Notes under the pieces: model-generated
The model's input: only the letters and a program-made list of their open reading frames with translations
What the model was told of the DNA's origin: nothing
Database searches by the model: none
Position numbers and translations under genes: made by a program
Part shown: one piece after another, positions 7,274 to 15,548 of the stretch
Layout: every line of letters starts with the position of its first letter
Numbering within the stretch: position 1 is the first letter of the stretch
Source of the DNA: Promethearchaeota archaeon
Lineage (GTDB): Archaea > Asgardarchaeota > Lokiarchaeia > Sigyniarchaeales > SOKP01
Reading direction: 5' to 3'
NCBI GenBank assembly: GCA_016839585.1
Contig: JAEOTZ010000022.1
Coordinates: 1 to 35,532 of the forward strand
Length of the DNA: 35,532 bases

Positions 7274-7975
7274 ATGGAGATAAAAGCAGATCTATGTATA
7301 GGTTGTGGACAATGTGTAATTGTTTGTCCTGTTCATGCTATAAAATTAAAAGATAATAAGGCTGAGATAAATCAAGATCAATGCGTTGAATGTGCTGTTT
7401 GTTATCGAGATGCCGAGTGTCCCGTCAAAGCAATAAGATCTAAACGATTAAAATGGCCTCGTATTATACGTAGTCCATTTAGTAATGTAATTACTACACA
7501 TAAAGTAACAGGAATACCAGGGAGAGGGACTGAAGAAATGAAAACTAATGATGTAACTAATCGCTATAGTCTCGGTGAAATTGGAATCACTATAGAAATA
7601 GGACGTCCTGGAGTAGGCACGTACCTTAGAAATATCGAATTATTCACCACAAAATTATCAAAAATTGGAGTAGAATATGAAAAAGAGAGTCCTGTTACAG
7701 CAATTATAATTGATGATAAAGGACATATTAAAGAATATATAAAAAATGAAAAAGTTCTCTCGGCAATAATTGAATTTAAGGTTCCTAATAGCAAAATCAC
7801 TGATGTGTTAAACGTTATAAGAGAAGTTGAAAAGAAAATTGATACTGTATTTTCGGTCGGTATAATTACTAGAATAATGGAAAATGGTGATATACCAATT
7901 ATAAATTTATTATCCGAAGAAGGTTTTAAGGTAAGGAAAAACATTAAAGCCAATATGGGATTAGGTAGAGCTTAA
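7274..7975 (+). CDS. dicluster iron-sulfur protein with conserved C-terminal domain of unknown function
   Basis: This protein of 233 residues has a ferredoxin-like head with CIGCGQCVIVCP and a second motif CVECAVCYRDAECP, in which five residues instead of three separate the last two cysteines. After a linker comes a domain of about 150 residues with EMKTNDVTNRY and EIGRPGVGTYLRNIE, which I recall from proteins of anaerobes but whose function is unknown. The ATG at 7274 places the start eight residues before the first Cys; a TTG at 7259 would add five residues. It is followed after 21 bases by a gene with its own ribosome site, and the two look like a functional pair. It probably transfers electrons to or from a redox enzyme in the cytoplasm. 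Confidence 0.75.
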   Translation: MEIKADLCIGCGQCVIVCPVHAIKLKDNKAEINQDQCVECAVCYRDAECPVKAIRSKRLKWPRIIRSPFSNVITTHKVTGIPGRGTEEMKTNDVTNRYSLGEIGITIEIGRPGVGTYLRNIELFTTKLSKIGVEYEKESPVTAIIIDDKGHIKEYIKNEKVLSAIIEFKVPNSKITDVLNVIREVEKKIDTVFSVGIITRIMENGDIPIINLLSEEGFKVRKNIKANMGLGRA

Positions 7976-7996
7976 GCATGGGAGGTATATAAGTTA

Positions 7997-8590
7997 ATGA
8001 CTCACTCTTTACATCGAAAAGGAAATATAGAAGATCTTAAGAGAGATTATGTTATTTTAGCTATGTTTGCAGCTGGGATAAATGATAAATATCCCGATTC
8101 ACGTAAAAAATTAATAAGGATTGGTGAAATTCTAAATCAACATAACCCTATAAATATAATGCCAGAAGTAGCCTGGAATATCTCTCCTATAATTACAGCA
8201 ACTTTTACTGACATAGAAACTGTGAAAAAAGTTATGAAAACTCTTAAAGAGGAAAATTTAGGAGTTTCTATAGTTATAAGTGGATTGCTTTCTGAAATTC
8301 AAAATATAGCAACCAAAGTAGATTTAAATCTGCATACAGTTCATCTCTCTTTAGGTATATTTGGGAAAAAAGATTTATTACCTTCTGAAAAAATCTTAGA
8401 AATTACAACGATGTGTGGGCATCATTGTATCTCCAGTTACAGCGTTGAATATTACATTAATTTGATTAGAGAAGAAAAAATTTCAGTGGAAGAAGCGGCA
8501 AGGAAATTAGCAAAACCTTGTGTTTGTGGAATTTTTAATCCCTCAAGAGCGGTTCAAATACTTAATACTCTAGTTAAAGGAATCTCTTAA
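7997..8590 (+). CDS. conserved partner protein of the dicluster iron-sulfur protein, unknown function
   Basis: This 197-residue protein starts MTHSLHRKGNIEDLKRDY and has near its C-terminus TMCGHHC and KPCVCGIFNPSRA, a set of conserved-looking cysteines and histidines that could bind a metal or cluster. GGGAGGT about ten bases before the ATG is a clear ribosome site. I recall similar proteins encoded beside the same ferredoxin-like partner in other anaerobes, without an assigned reaction. There are no membrane segments. The protein contains an aminoacid stretch ATFTDIETVKKVMKTLKE that resembles a ferredoxin-fold (ACT-like) half, but that is only an impression. The tight pairing suggests a two-subunit redox enzyme or a maturation factor. 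Confidence 0.75.
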   Translation: MTHSLHRKGNIEDLKRDYVILAMFAAGINDKYPDSRKKLIRIGEILNQHNPINIMPEVAWNISPIITATFTDIETVKKVMKTLKEENLGVSIVISGLLSEIQNIATKVDLNLHTVHLSLGIFGKKDLLPSEKILEITTMCGHHCISSYSVEYYINLIREEKISVEEAARKLAKPCVCGIFNPSRAVQILNTLVKGIS

Positions 8591-8711
8591 TTTTTAACAT
8601 ACATGATACATAACTCAAGATATAAATAGTCAACTGATTTATTTTCAATTAGAAAAAAAGCAGTTCAGAAATTATATTCATCTAACAAAAATTTATCCAA
8701 AGGTAAAATTA

Positions 8712-9350
8712 ATGAAAATCGCAATTATCGGTACAGGAAGTTTGGGGAGTACTCTAGGGAAAATGTGGGCAGAAAAGGATCATATGATAATGTTTGGCTC
8801 TCGGGATCCTCAGAAAGCAAAAAAGTTAGCTAATTCAATTGGAAGTGGTGCAAGTGGGGGAACATATGAAGAAGCTGCTAGATTTGGTGATGTTATCGTT
8901 CTTGCCGTGCCATGGTCAGCAGCAAAAGAATCAGTCAAAACAGCAGGAGATTTAAACGGAAAGATTCTTGTAGATTCTACAACTACTGTTGCGCCCCATT
9001 TGGGAGGTACTTTAATAGAACGTACACCATCAGCAGCAGAAAAAGTTGCAAAGTGGGCAGTAGGGGCTAATGTAATAAAAGCAGTTCATACTGTTGGAGT
9101 AGAAAGTCTAAATAAATTACAATTTGGCTCCCAACAAGCAAGTATATTTATTTGTGGAGATCACTTAGGAGCAAAATCAAAAGTGAAGCAATTAGGAATT
9201 GAGCTTGGTTTTGATGTTATAGATGCGGGTCCATTAATAAATGCTAGACTCATAGAACCTCTTGCTATGCTTTGGATTGAATTAGCTTACAATCAAGGGA
9301 TGGGAACAGATATAGCATTTAAACTATTAACGCGAAGGAAAACAAAGTAA
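8712..9350 (+). CDS. COG2085-type dinucleotide-binding protein (F420:NADP reductase-like)
   Basis: This 212-residue Rossmann protein starts MKIAIIGTGSLGSTLG, an NAD(P)-binding G-x-G-x-x-G turn, followed by FGSRD, whose Ser-Arg pair usually indicates NADP preference. VIVLAVPWSA and IKAVHTVGVESL fit the F420H2:NADP oxidoreductase-like family (COG2085). True archaeal Fno has a G-G-T-G-x-x-G start, which differs slightly, so F420 binding is not certain. It may move hydride between NADPH and F420, or reduce another small substrate. It stands alone, 121 bases after the previous gene and 133 before the next, so the context does not settle the substrate. Length agrees with the family (about 210-230). 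Confidence 0.8.
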   Translation: MKIAIIGTGSLGSTLGKMWAEKDHMIMFGSRDPQKAKKLANSIGSGASGGTYEEAARFGDVIVLAVPWSAAKESVKTAGDLNGKILVDSTTTVAPHLGGTLIERTPSAAEKVAKWAVGANVIKAVHTVGVESLNKLQFGSQQASIFICGDHLGAKSKVKQLGIELGFDVIDAGPLINARLIEPLAMLWIELAYNQGMGTDIAFKLLTRRKTK

Positions 9351-9360
9351 CTAATCCTAC

Positions 9361-9383
9361 TTTTATTTATTTTTTTTTATTTT
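9361..9383 (+). terminator. T-rich terminator after the COG2085-type gene
   Basis: A long T-rich tract with single A interruptions begins eleven bases after the stop codon at 9350 and matches the archaeal U-tract pattern of termination. Confidence 0.45.
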
Positions 9384-9483
9384 AAACACTCAATTTTTTT
9401 TATAAAAAGAATAAAAATTTATCTAAAGATAAATACTCATAAATAAATTCTATTTTAATCACCATTTTTTAGGAAAAAGGTTT

Positions 9484-10422
9484 ATGAGAAATACAAAATA
9501 TAATAGAATCCTTCCAATTGCTCATACTTATTCCATTGTGGCAAGAGATCCTGAAACAGGAGAAATGGGTGTAGGAGTACAAAGTCATTATTTTAATGTA
9601 TCTGTTGTAGCATGGGGAGAATCAGGAGTAGGAGTTGTCGCTACACAATCTTTTTTAAATAAATCTTTTGGACTAAGAGGGCTTGAATTATTAAAGCAGA
9701 GAAGATCTCCTGAAGAAGCATTAAGCATTTTACTTTCTGATGATGAAGGAAAGGAAGTAAGGCAGGTAGCTATTTTAGATGTTCAAGGAATTGTCGCAAC
9801 TCACACAGGTTCAAAGTGTATTAAACATGCAGGTCATATAATAGGAGATAATTTTTCAGTTCAAGCTAACTTAATGTTATCAGATAAAGTTTGGCCTTCA
9901 ATGGCAGAAACTTATGAAAATAACAAGGTTCTCCCTCTACCTGAGCGTATAATCAAGACTTTAGAAGCAGCAGAATCAGTTGGCGGTGACATAAGGGGAA
10001 TGCAATCTGCTGCTCTATTAGTAGTCAGAGGCGAGCCTATAGATGATAAATGGGAAGATCCCCTCATCGATCTTAGAGTAGAAGATCATAAAAAACCATT
10101 AAAGGAGCTTAGTAGATTGTTAAAATTATATAGAGCTTATGAGCATATGGATTACGGAGATCAAGCATTTGAAAAAGGTGATATTAATAAAGCTCTTAAA
10201 GAATATAATACTGCCATGGAAATGTTCCCAGATAATCTTGAAATGAAATATTGGACAGCGGTATCTTTAGCTAATAGTCAAAAACTCGATGATGCTTTAC
10301 AAATACTTAAAGATGTATTTAAAAAAGATAATAATTGGCGATTACTTACAGAAAGATTACCTGAAGTAGAGCTATTAAAGCTAAAAAAAGAAGAATTGAA
10401 TAAGATTTTGTCGTTAAAATAA
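9484..10422 (+). CDS. DUF1028 Ntn-hydrolase-like protein with TPR-like C-terminus
   Basis: This 312-residue protein has two parts. Residues about 13-215 match the DUF1028 family (predicted N-terminal nucleophile hydrolase fold), with HTYSIVARDPETGEMGVGVQ, GVVATQSFLNKSFG, HTGSKC and NFSVQANLM. Residues about 220-305 form helix pairs like a tetratricopeptide repeat (GDQAFEKGDINKALKEYNTA, then EMKYWTAVSLANSQKLDDA), replacing the peptidoglycan-binding-like tail of bacterial members, which suits an archaeon without peptidoglycan. Members are often annotated as hydrolases of unknown substrate. About 12 extra residues precede the His-Thr that would be close to the nucleophile, so processing may be needed. 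The gene appears to be monocistronic. Confidence 0.85.
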   Translation: MRNTKYNRILPIAHTYSIVARDPETGEMGVGVQSHYFNVSVVAWGESGVGVVATQSFLNKSFGLRGLELLKQRRSPEEALSILLSDDEGKEVRQVAILDVQGIVATHTGSKCIKHAGHIIGDNFSVQANLMLSDKVWPSMAETYENNKVLPLPERIIKTLEAAESVGGDIRGMQSAALLVVRGEPIDDKWEDPLIDLRVEDHKKPLKELSRLLKLYRAYEHMDYGDQAFEKGDINKALKEYNTAMEMFPDNLEMKYWTAVSLANSQKLDDALQILKDVFKKDNNWRLLTERLPEVELLKLKKEELNKILSLK

Positions 10423-10506
10423 ATAATTAGTACATCATTATTTTAATGAATAACTACTAAACTCAAGAAAGAAATTAATTTAAATTGGCTTTCTAGTACT
10501 TAAAAA

Positions 10507-11556
10507 ATGAAAATCGCAAGATATTATAGTAATGATGATGTTCGAGTAGATGAAGTGTTAAAACCTATTATTGGATCAGGAGAATTCTTAGTTAAGGTGA
10601 AAAAATCTGGAATTTGTGGTTCTGATATTCTCGAATATTATCGATTTGCTAAAATGAAAAAATTGGGTGTAATTTCTTTAGTATTGGGTCATGAAATTGC
10701 AGGAGATATTGTTGAGATAAGCAATACTATAAAACACCTTAAAGTGGGAGATCGTGTTTTTGTGTCTCATCATGTCCCATGCTTTGAATGTCATTATTGT
10801 AAACAAGGACATCATACTGCCTGTGATTTACTACATAACACAAATTTTGATCCTGGGGGCTTTGCAGAATATGTTCGAGTCCCAAAAGTTAACATAGAAA
10901 AAAAAGGAGTGTACATTTTAGATAAAAACGTATCATATGAAGATGCTGTATTCATTGAGCCTCTTGGATGTGTATGTCGTGCTCAAAGATTAGCTAATGT
11001 TAAAAAAGGTTTAACTGTTCTGATATTGGGAAGTGGTGTATCTGGTATATTACATATTCAATTGGCAAAATTAAGAGGTGTAAAAAAAATAATTGCAACC
11101 GATATTAATGAATTCAGATTAAAGATGGCGAAAAAATTTGGAGCAGATTTTGTATTTCATGCAAAAGAAGATATCGCAACTGAATTAAAAAGAGTTAATG
11201 AAGATAGGTTAGCAGATATAGTAATTGTATGTGCTGGTGCTTTATCGGCGGCAAAACAAGCTTTAGAATGTGCAGCTCCAGGAAGTAAAATCATTTTCTT
11301 TGCAGTTCCAAAACCAGGAATAAACCTTGAAGTTCCAATAAATGAATACTGGAGAAATGAAATAACAATTATGACCTCGTATGGTGCTGCACCTGAAGAC
11401 CTTGATGAAGCATATAATTGGATACTTTCAAAAAGAATTAATGTCGTTGATATTATCACACATCGATTCCCACTAAGTAAAGTCGGAGAGGCATTTAAAG
11501 TAGTATGTGAAGCTGGCGAATCTTTAAAGGTGATTTTAGAACCAGAAAAAGATTAA
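10507..11556 (+). CDS. zinc-dependent alcohol/polyol dehydrogenase (MDR family)
   Basis: This 349-residue medium-chain dehydrogenase oxidises an alcohol or sugar alcohol, or the reverse, with NAD(P). Catalytic zinc ligands are Cys37 in GICGSD, His62-Glu63 in GHE, and probably Glu151 in EPLGC. Structural zinc ligands are Cys92, 95, 98 and 106, in the spacing C-x2-C-x2-C-x7-C. The nucleotide fold has GSGVSG (175-180) and Asp199, which suggests NAD rather than NADP. It most resembles the sorbitol/threonine dehydrogenase branch. The substrate cannot be fixed: the flanking genes are a DUF1028 protein and a converging metallo-hydrolase. The ATG start has no clear ribosome site. Length and motifs are complete. 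Confidence 0.9.
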   Translation: MKIARYYSNDDVRVDEVLKPIIGSGEFLVKVKKSGICGSDILEYYRFAKMKKLGVISLVLGHEIAGDIVEISNTIKHLKVGDRVFVSHHVPCFECHYCKQGHHTACDLLHNTNFDPGGFAEYVRVPKVNIEKKGVYILDKNVSYEDAVFIEPLGCVCRAQRLANVKKGLTVLILGSGVSGILHIQLAKLRGVKKIIATDINEFRLKMAKKFGADFVFHAKEDIATELKRVNEDRLADIVIVCAGALSAAKQALECAAPGSKIIFFAVPKPGINLEVPINEYWRNEITIMTSYGAAPEDLDEAYNWILSKRINVVDIITHRFPLSKVGEAFKVVCEAGESLKVILEPEKD

Positions 11557-11565
11557 ATAAAATAC

Positions 11566-12534
11566 TTATTTATTTGTAATCTCACTTCTTTCAAGATGTT
11601 TTCTTATTATCCAAGATTCCCATAAGGTATAAATCTTTAATAAAAAACCTTCCATTTTCTTTTTTGGAAAGAAAATATCTAATTCTAATAGCTGTTTGAG
11701 TTTCTCTTCAAAATTCAATTGAAAATTCAAAGATTTTAGCGTTTCATCAACTCTTTTCTGATTATCATTAATCTTTTTTCTCATATATTTAAATGGACTT
11801 CTATCTGGATTCTTAGCAATATAAGAATGGCTAGAAGTTAAAAATTCTACCTTATTAATATATAGTTCTTCCGCATAATTAATATCACTCAGGTATTGTT
11901 CAATAGAGCATTCCTTAAAACCATACCAAGGTCCAAAACCATCTGCATCTGGTTTCGGTTGATCAAATCCTAGGCAACTAATATGTAAAATTTTTTCATA
12001 GGGTAAAAATAAACCTACATGAGCTTTTGAATGACCTGGAAATGAAATTGTCTCAATAATAGAATTTTCAAATTTTAATGAATCACCTGGTTCAAAAGGA
12101 TTTACATTATTACACTTATGAAAGCCATTTAATTCACCAAATTTTTCAATGTCTGAATAATCCATTCCTTCATTAAATCCAAAACCTTCAAAAAAATTAT
12201 GAAGATCTAATAAATATGATGCTTCAGGATTTGGAGCATGCAGAATTGCTCCAAGTTGTTCCCATGCATAAACATGAGAGGTATGATCTATGTGCCCATG
12301 AGTACAAACATAATTTGAAACAGGACCATAAATATTATTTAGTTCGTTTATATATTTAGGTTCAATATTAGCATCGAGAACTATAGTTTTAGAATTTCTA
12401 CCACCCTTTGGTAAAATGATCAAACCATCACAAGTGGAAAAATTGCCTTTTGCTTTTATCTGATGAACTAGTAAAATATCATTGGTTACATTTTTAATTT
12501 CCAGATTATCAATTAACGGGGCACTCATATCCAT
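11566..12534 (-). CDS. metallo-beta-lactamase fold hydrolase
   Basis: This 322-residue protein carries the metal motif THGHIDHTSH (H-x-H-x-D-H), then SFPGHSKAHVGLF with the next His, an Asp in HISCLGFDQ and a late His in SSHSYIA, so the two-metal centre looks complete. The C-terminal 80 residues are helical, like those of glyoxalase II or lactonase-like members, and may shape the substrate pocket. The C-terminal Trp-rich stretch is unusual. The gene lies 46 bases after the LsrF-like gene on the same strand and is probably cotranscribed, so it may hydrolyse a thioester or lactone made by that enzyme. That link is inference. The substrate is unknown. Confidence 0.85.
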   Translation of the reverse strand: MDMSAPLIDNLEIKNVTNDILLVHQIKAKGNFSTCDGLIILPKGGRNSKTIVLDANIEPKYINELNNIYGPVSNYVCTHGHIDHTSHVYAWEQLGAILHAPNPEASYLLDLHNFFEGFGFNEGMDYSDIEKFGELNGFHKCNNVNPFEPGDSLKFENSIIETISFPGHSKAHVGLFLPYEKILHISCLGFDQPKPDADGFGPWYGFKECSIEQYLSDINYAEELYINKVEFLTSSHSYIAKNPDRSPFKYMRKKINDNQKRVDETLKSLNFQLNFEEKLKQLLELDIFFPKKKMEGFLLKIYTLWESWIIRKHLERSEITNK

Positions 12535-12580
12535 AAAGCTTCTTTTCTAATCTTATAAGAATAAAAAAAGAAAATGAAAA

Positions 12581-13375
12581 TTATAATCCAACCGGGCCAT
12601 TTTTGTAGATTTCAAATGCCTCCTCAACAGATGCCTTCTTATGAACAATGGCACGAACAGCTTGGATCATTCCAATAGGTTTATCAGATTGAAAGATATT
12701 CCTTCCCATGTCTACTCCAACGGCTCCAGCGTCAATTGCATTTTTAGCCATTTGCAGAGCGTCTCTTTCTGGTGTTTTTTTACCTCCTGCAATTACTATT
12801 GGCGCAGGGCAAATACTTGTTACTTCTTCAAAATCTTCACAGTAATAAGTTTTTACAAAAGTAGCACCCATTTCTGCAGCCATTCTACTTGCCATTCCAA
12901 GATATCGAGCATCTCTAACCATCTCTCGTCCAACTGCAGTTACTGCTAAAGTTGGGATACCGTATGTATTTCCTTCATTTACAAGCTTAGATAAATTCAT
13001 TAATGTTTGTTTTTCATATTCCCCACCAATAAAAATAGAACATGTAACGGCAGAAACATTTAATCTAATTGCATCTTCAATAGAAACATTGATTTCCTCA
13101 TTAGAAAGTTCTTTTAACATACTAGATCCTGCGGAAACTCTTAAAACTATTGGGATATCCAATTCAGTAGGAACACAATTTCGAAGCATTCCTCTAGTCA
13201 ACATCAAAGCATCAGCATATTCAAATAAAGGAGTCATATCTTCAAAACATTTTAATTGACCTGGGATATTTCCAAAATACCCGTGATCTATTGCCAGCAT
13301 TACACAACGTCCACTCTTGGGCTTAATTATTTTATGTATTCTATTTTGAAATCCCCAGTCTCCTACTACTACCAT
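12581..13375 (-). CDS. LsrF-like class I aldolase/thiolase
   Basis: This 264-residue TIM-barrel enzyme is strikingly similar in motif wording to E. coli LsrF, the 3-hydroxy-5-phosphonooxypentane-2,4-dione thiolase of autoinducer-2 breakdown. SGRCVMLAIDHGYF (21-34), LTRGMLRNCVP (59-69), KTYY (175-178), VIAGGKKTPERDAL and VDMGRNIFQSD all follow LsrF order. Lys175 should form the Schiff base. Related archaeal enzymes make 2-amino-3,7-dideoxy-heptulosonate or act as fructose-bisphosphate aldolases, so the reaction is not certain. No lsr transport or kinase genes are present. LsrF of E. coli is longer at the N-terminus. It is followed 46 bases later by a metallo-hydrolase gene. Confidence 0.85.
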   Translation of the reverse strand: MVVVGDWGFQNRIHKIIKPKSGRCVMLAIDHGYFGNIPGQLKCFEDMTPLFEYADALMLTRGMLRNCVPTELDIPIVLRVSAGSSMLKELSNEEINVSIEDAIRLNVSAVTCSIFIGGEYEKQTLMNLSKLVNEGNTYGIPTLAVTAVGREMVRDARYLGMASRMAAEMGATFVKTYYCEDFEEVTSICPAPIVIAGGKKTPERDALQMAKNAIDAGAVGVDMGRNIFQSDKPIGMIQAVRAIVHKKASVEEAFEIYKNGPVGL

Positions 13376-13489
13376 TTATAATTCACTTTTTATACTATTG
13401 GTTATATTTATAGTTAATTTTATTTAATTCATGATCTTTATTTTACTTTTTCGATACAAAAATAAATCTTAGAAAGAGAATTTTAAGAA

Positions 13490-14341
13490 TTAAAGAGAAG
13501 ACAAAAATTCTTCAACTCTGCTCTTCATTTTTGATACCAATTTTTGTGAAAAATGGTGCTTAATAAATTCTTTAATTAAAGTTAAACGATTTTGATTCAT
13601 TCTTGGCATTAAAGCTTCTCTAGAAACTTGTTCAATGAGATCCTCATCATAAATCTCATTAACTTCTTCAAGAATATCTTTAGCCTGTTCAGCTTCTTTT
13701 ATAAATATAGCAATTCTATGTTGTAAAAGACGTAATTGCTCTTCTTCATTTATGATTTCTAACGCTCTTTTTACGATTTCTTCTTCAAATTTTAGTTTTT
13801 CTTTCCATGGTGTCTGTAAGATATTTTGTGTGAGAGAATCTATTAAAAGAGCATTTTTTTCTTTTAGTTTTATTTTACTATAATCACTTTTTTCTAGCAA
13901 ACGAATACTATTGTGTCCTCTGTATTTTTCAGGTACTATTCTATTGCCAATCAAATTCAATAATTCTTCAGTGGGTCCAAAATCCGCATCTTTTATGATA
14001 TAAGATGGGTAATTAAAAATTTTAGCGTGCATCAAACTAAGAACTCCATAAGTTCCAAAAAGCTGGATTAATTTTCGAAGGGTTAATATTCCTGTTATTT
14101 CCTTTTCAGTTTCAACTGGAATCACTGCCATTGCGATATCTATTTTCTCATAACCCCTCACCACACCTTTAGTATCTAAAAATACTATAAATTGATGGTT
14201 TGGACATACAGCATTAACGGGTACTTGTATTTTAATTGTACCAAATTTTTTCTGTGAGAATAATGATTCTGGGATGTTAATACTCTTAGTTTCTCCACAA
14301 GTTGGACAAGTTACTTCAATTTCCTTGAAAGCTTCCAGCAT
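13490..14341 (-). CDS. zinc-ribbon hypothetical protein (283 aa)
   Basis: This unrecognised protein has an N-terminal zinc-ribbon-like segment: CPTCGETK near residue 12 and CPNH about 35 residues later, giving three Cys and a nearby His. The following 100 residues hold predicted strands. The last 130 residues are strongly charged helix, rich in Glu and Lys, compatible with a coiled coil. I chose the ATG at 14341; a TTG at 14356 would add five residues. The zinc ribbon plus helices suggests a nucleic-acid- or protein-binding adaptor. The family is not known to me and may be lineage-specific. It is divergent from the small ferredoxin gene at 14441. Confidence 0.75.
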   Translation of the reverse strand: MLEAFKEIEVTCPTCGETKSINIPESLFSQKKFGTIKIQVPVNAVCPNHQFIVFLDTKGVVRGYEKIDIAMAVIPVETEKEITGILTLRKLIQLFGTYGVLSLMHAKIFNYPSYIIKDADFGPTEELLNLIGNRIVPEKYRGHNSIRLLEKSDYSKIKLKEKNALLIDSLTQNILQTPWKEKLKFEEEIVKRALEIINEEEQLRLLQHRIAIFIKEAEQAKDILEEVNEIYDEDLIEQVSREALMPRMNQNRLTLIKEFIKHHFSQKLVSKMKSRVEEFLSSL

Positions 14342-14440
14342 ATTAATAATACACAATTTTTTCTACTAATTATATTACATTACCTCTTATTTTAAATTGT
14401 TTTTCCTCTTTTTATAATTAAATTCCTTAAGTGCCGAATC

Positions 14441-14641
14441 TTGAGAGTAACAGGAATAGATAACGAGAAATGTATTAAATGTGTAGAATGCGTCGAGATA
14501 TGCCCACTCGACTTATTTTATAAGCCCCCTACCAAGGTGGGGGATCATAGACAAGTAATTTTTGACGATCCACATGGAAATTGCAATGAATGTGAACTCT
14601 GTATAGAAATTTGTCCAACAAACGCCATATTAGTAAAATGA
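14441..14641 (+). CDS. 2[4Fe-4S] ferredoxin
   Basis: This 66-residue ferredoxin carries two complete cluster motifs, CIKCVECVEICP and CNECELCIEICP, separated by about 25 residues that include VGDHRQVIFDDPHGN. Each motif has the C-x2-C-x2-C-x3-C-P spacing. It is a low-potential electron carrier in the cytoplasm and a plausible partner of the Kor enzyme or of the FrhB-PyrK fusion. The start is TTG, with no ATG or GTG in frame upstream. It stands alone between two minus-strand genes. Size is typical for the family. Confidence 0.88.
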   Translation: MRVTGIDNEKCIKCVECVEICPLDLFYKPPTKVGDHRQVIFDDPHGNCNECELCIEICPTNAILVK

Positions 14642-14655
14642 TAAACAAAATGACA

Positions 14656-15381
14656 TTATTTTCCTTTTTCTGAATTTAAAAGGTTATCAAATCTCCTTTT
14701 CCAGTCTTTAAAATCTAACACATAATTATAACCACATACTATATTTATTTCATGGTTTCTAAGAAAATTTTTTAGTTTAGTAGCACCTGCTTTAGTAGCT
14801 TTTGAAGGTCCGTAAGGATTATATATTATTTCTTTATTCTTAAGAAAAAAATAATCACAAATAAAAAGAACATCTTCGAATATATAAAAAGTGAACCCTG
14901 GGGTGTGTCCATCTATGTGAAATGCTTTAATTCCAGATAACTCAAAGTTTTGTTCAAATTTTTTGTCAATGGGGTGTTTACTGACAAGTGCGTGCTCTGA
15001 ATCTTTCTTATGAATCCAAATAAATGTTGTAAAATAATCTCTAAAAAGATTTGAGGCACCAAGAAAATGGTGATGTGTAAATAATATTTTATCCATCGAA
15101 TCAAGGTCCTTGCTAAATGTTGAAGGGCAATCAATCCAAATAAACTTTCCATTTATTTCAATACTGTAAGCAGCATGTTCGAGCCCTAAAGGTGGTGAGG
15201 AGTTTAACCGCATCACTTTGTTATTGACTTTAGTGGAAATAATTTTATATCTTTGAGAACATACTTCTCTCGTTATAAAATGATCATTTGAAGCTCCACA
15301 GAATGGACAGAATTCTGGATAGTATCCTATTATGTTGAAACCACATAACTTACATACATATTGTTCTGCCAAGCCAACCAT
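14656..15381 (-). CDS. rubredoxin-like/metallo-beta-lactamase fold protein with altered metal site
   Basis: This 241-residue protein starts with a rubredoxin-like zinc or iron knuckle (YVCKLCGF and FCPFCGAS in the first 31 residues), followed by a metallo-beta-lactamase fold. The hallmark H-x-H-x-D-H reads THHHFLGASN: both first-metal histidines are kept, but Asp and His of the second site are replaced by Leu and Gly. GHTPGF and FICDYFF keep a later His and an Asp, and the final His appears to be Tyr in VCGYNY. I recall THHHFLGASN-type members in other organisms, so the change is probably a subfamily trait rather than decay. One-metal or redox function is possible. The convergent neighbour on the plus strand is the small ferredoxin. 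Confidence 0.8.
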   Translation of the reverse strand: MVGLAEQYVCKLCGFNIIGYYPEFCPFCGASNDHFITREVCSQRYKIISTKVNNKVMRLNSSPPLGLEHAAYSIEINGKFIWIDCPSTFSKDLDSMDKILFTHHHFLGASNLFRDYFTTFIWIHKKDSEHALVSKHPIDKKFEQNFELSGIKAFHIDGHTPGFTFYIFEDVLFICDYFFLKNKEIIYNPYGPSKATKAGATKLKNFLRNHEINIVCGYNYVLDFKDWKRRFDNLLNSEKGK

Positions 15382-15548
15382 AGCTTTGCACTTAATTACA
15401 TCAATAGTCTGAATCCATATAAGGATTGGTAAATTCTCATTCTTTTTTTAGTGAATAATTTTAATTTAGATTAATCCTTAAGTTTTTCATACAATATCTT
15501 ATTTGTTATTAAATATACTTCTAGAAAAAAAGGATTTAGGGCAGCTCT

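Noticed and set aside
7564-7953. Minus-strand open frame opposite the iron-sulfur protein
   Set aside because: The plus frame carries clear cluster motifs and coding bias; the antisense frame does not.
12641-12949. Plus-strand open frame opposite the LsrF-like gene
   Set aside because: It mirrors conserved enzyme motifs on the other strand and has an improbable Cys/His/Ser-rich composition.
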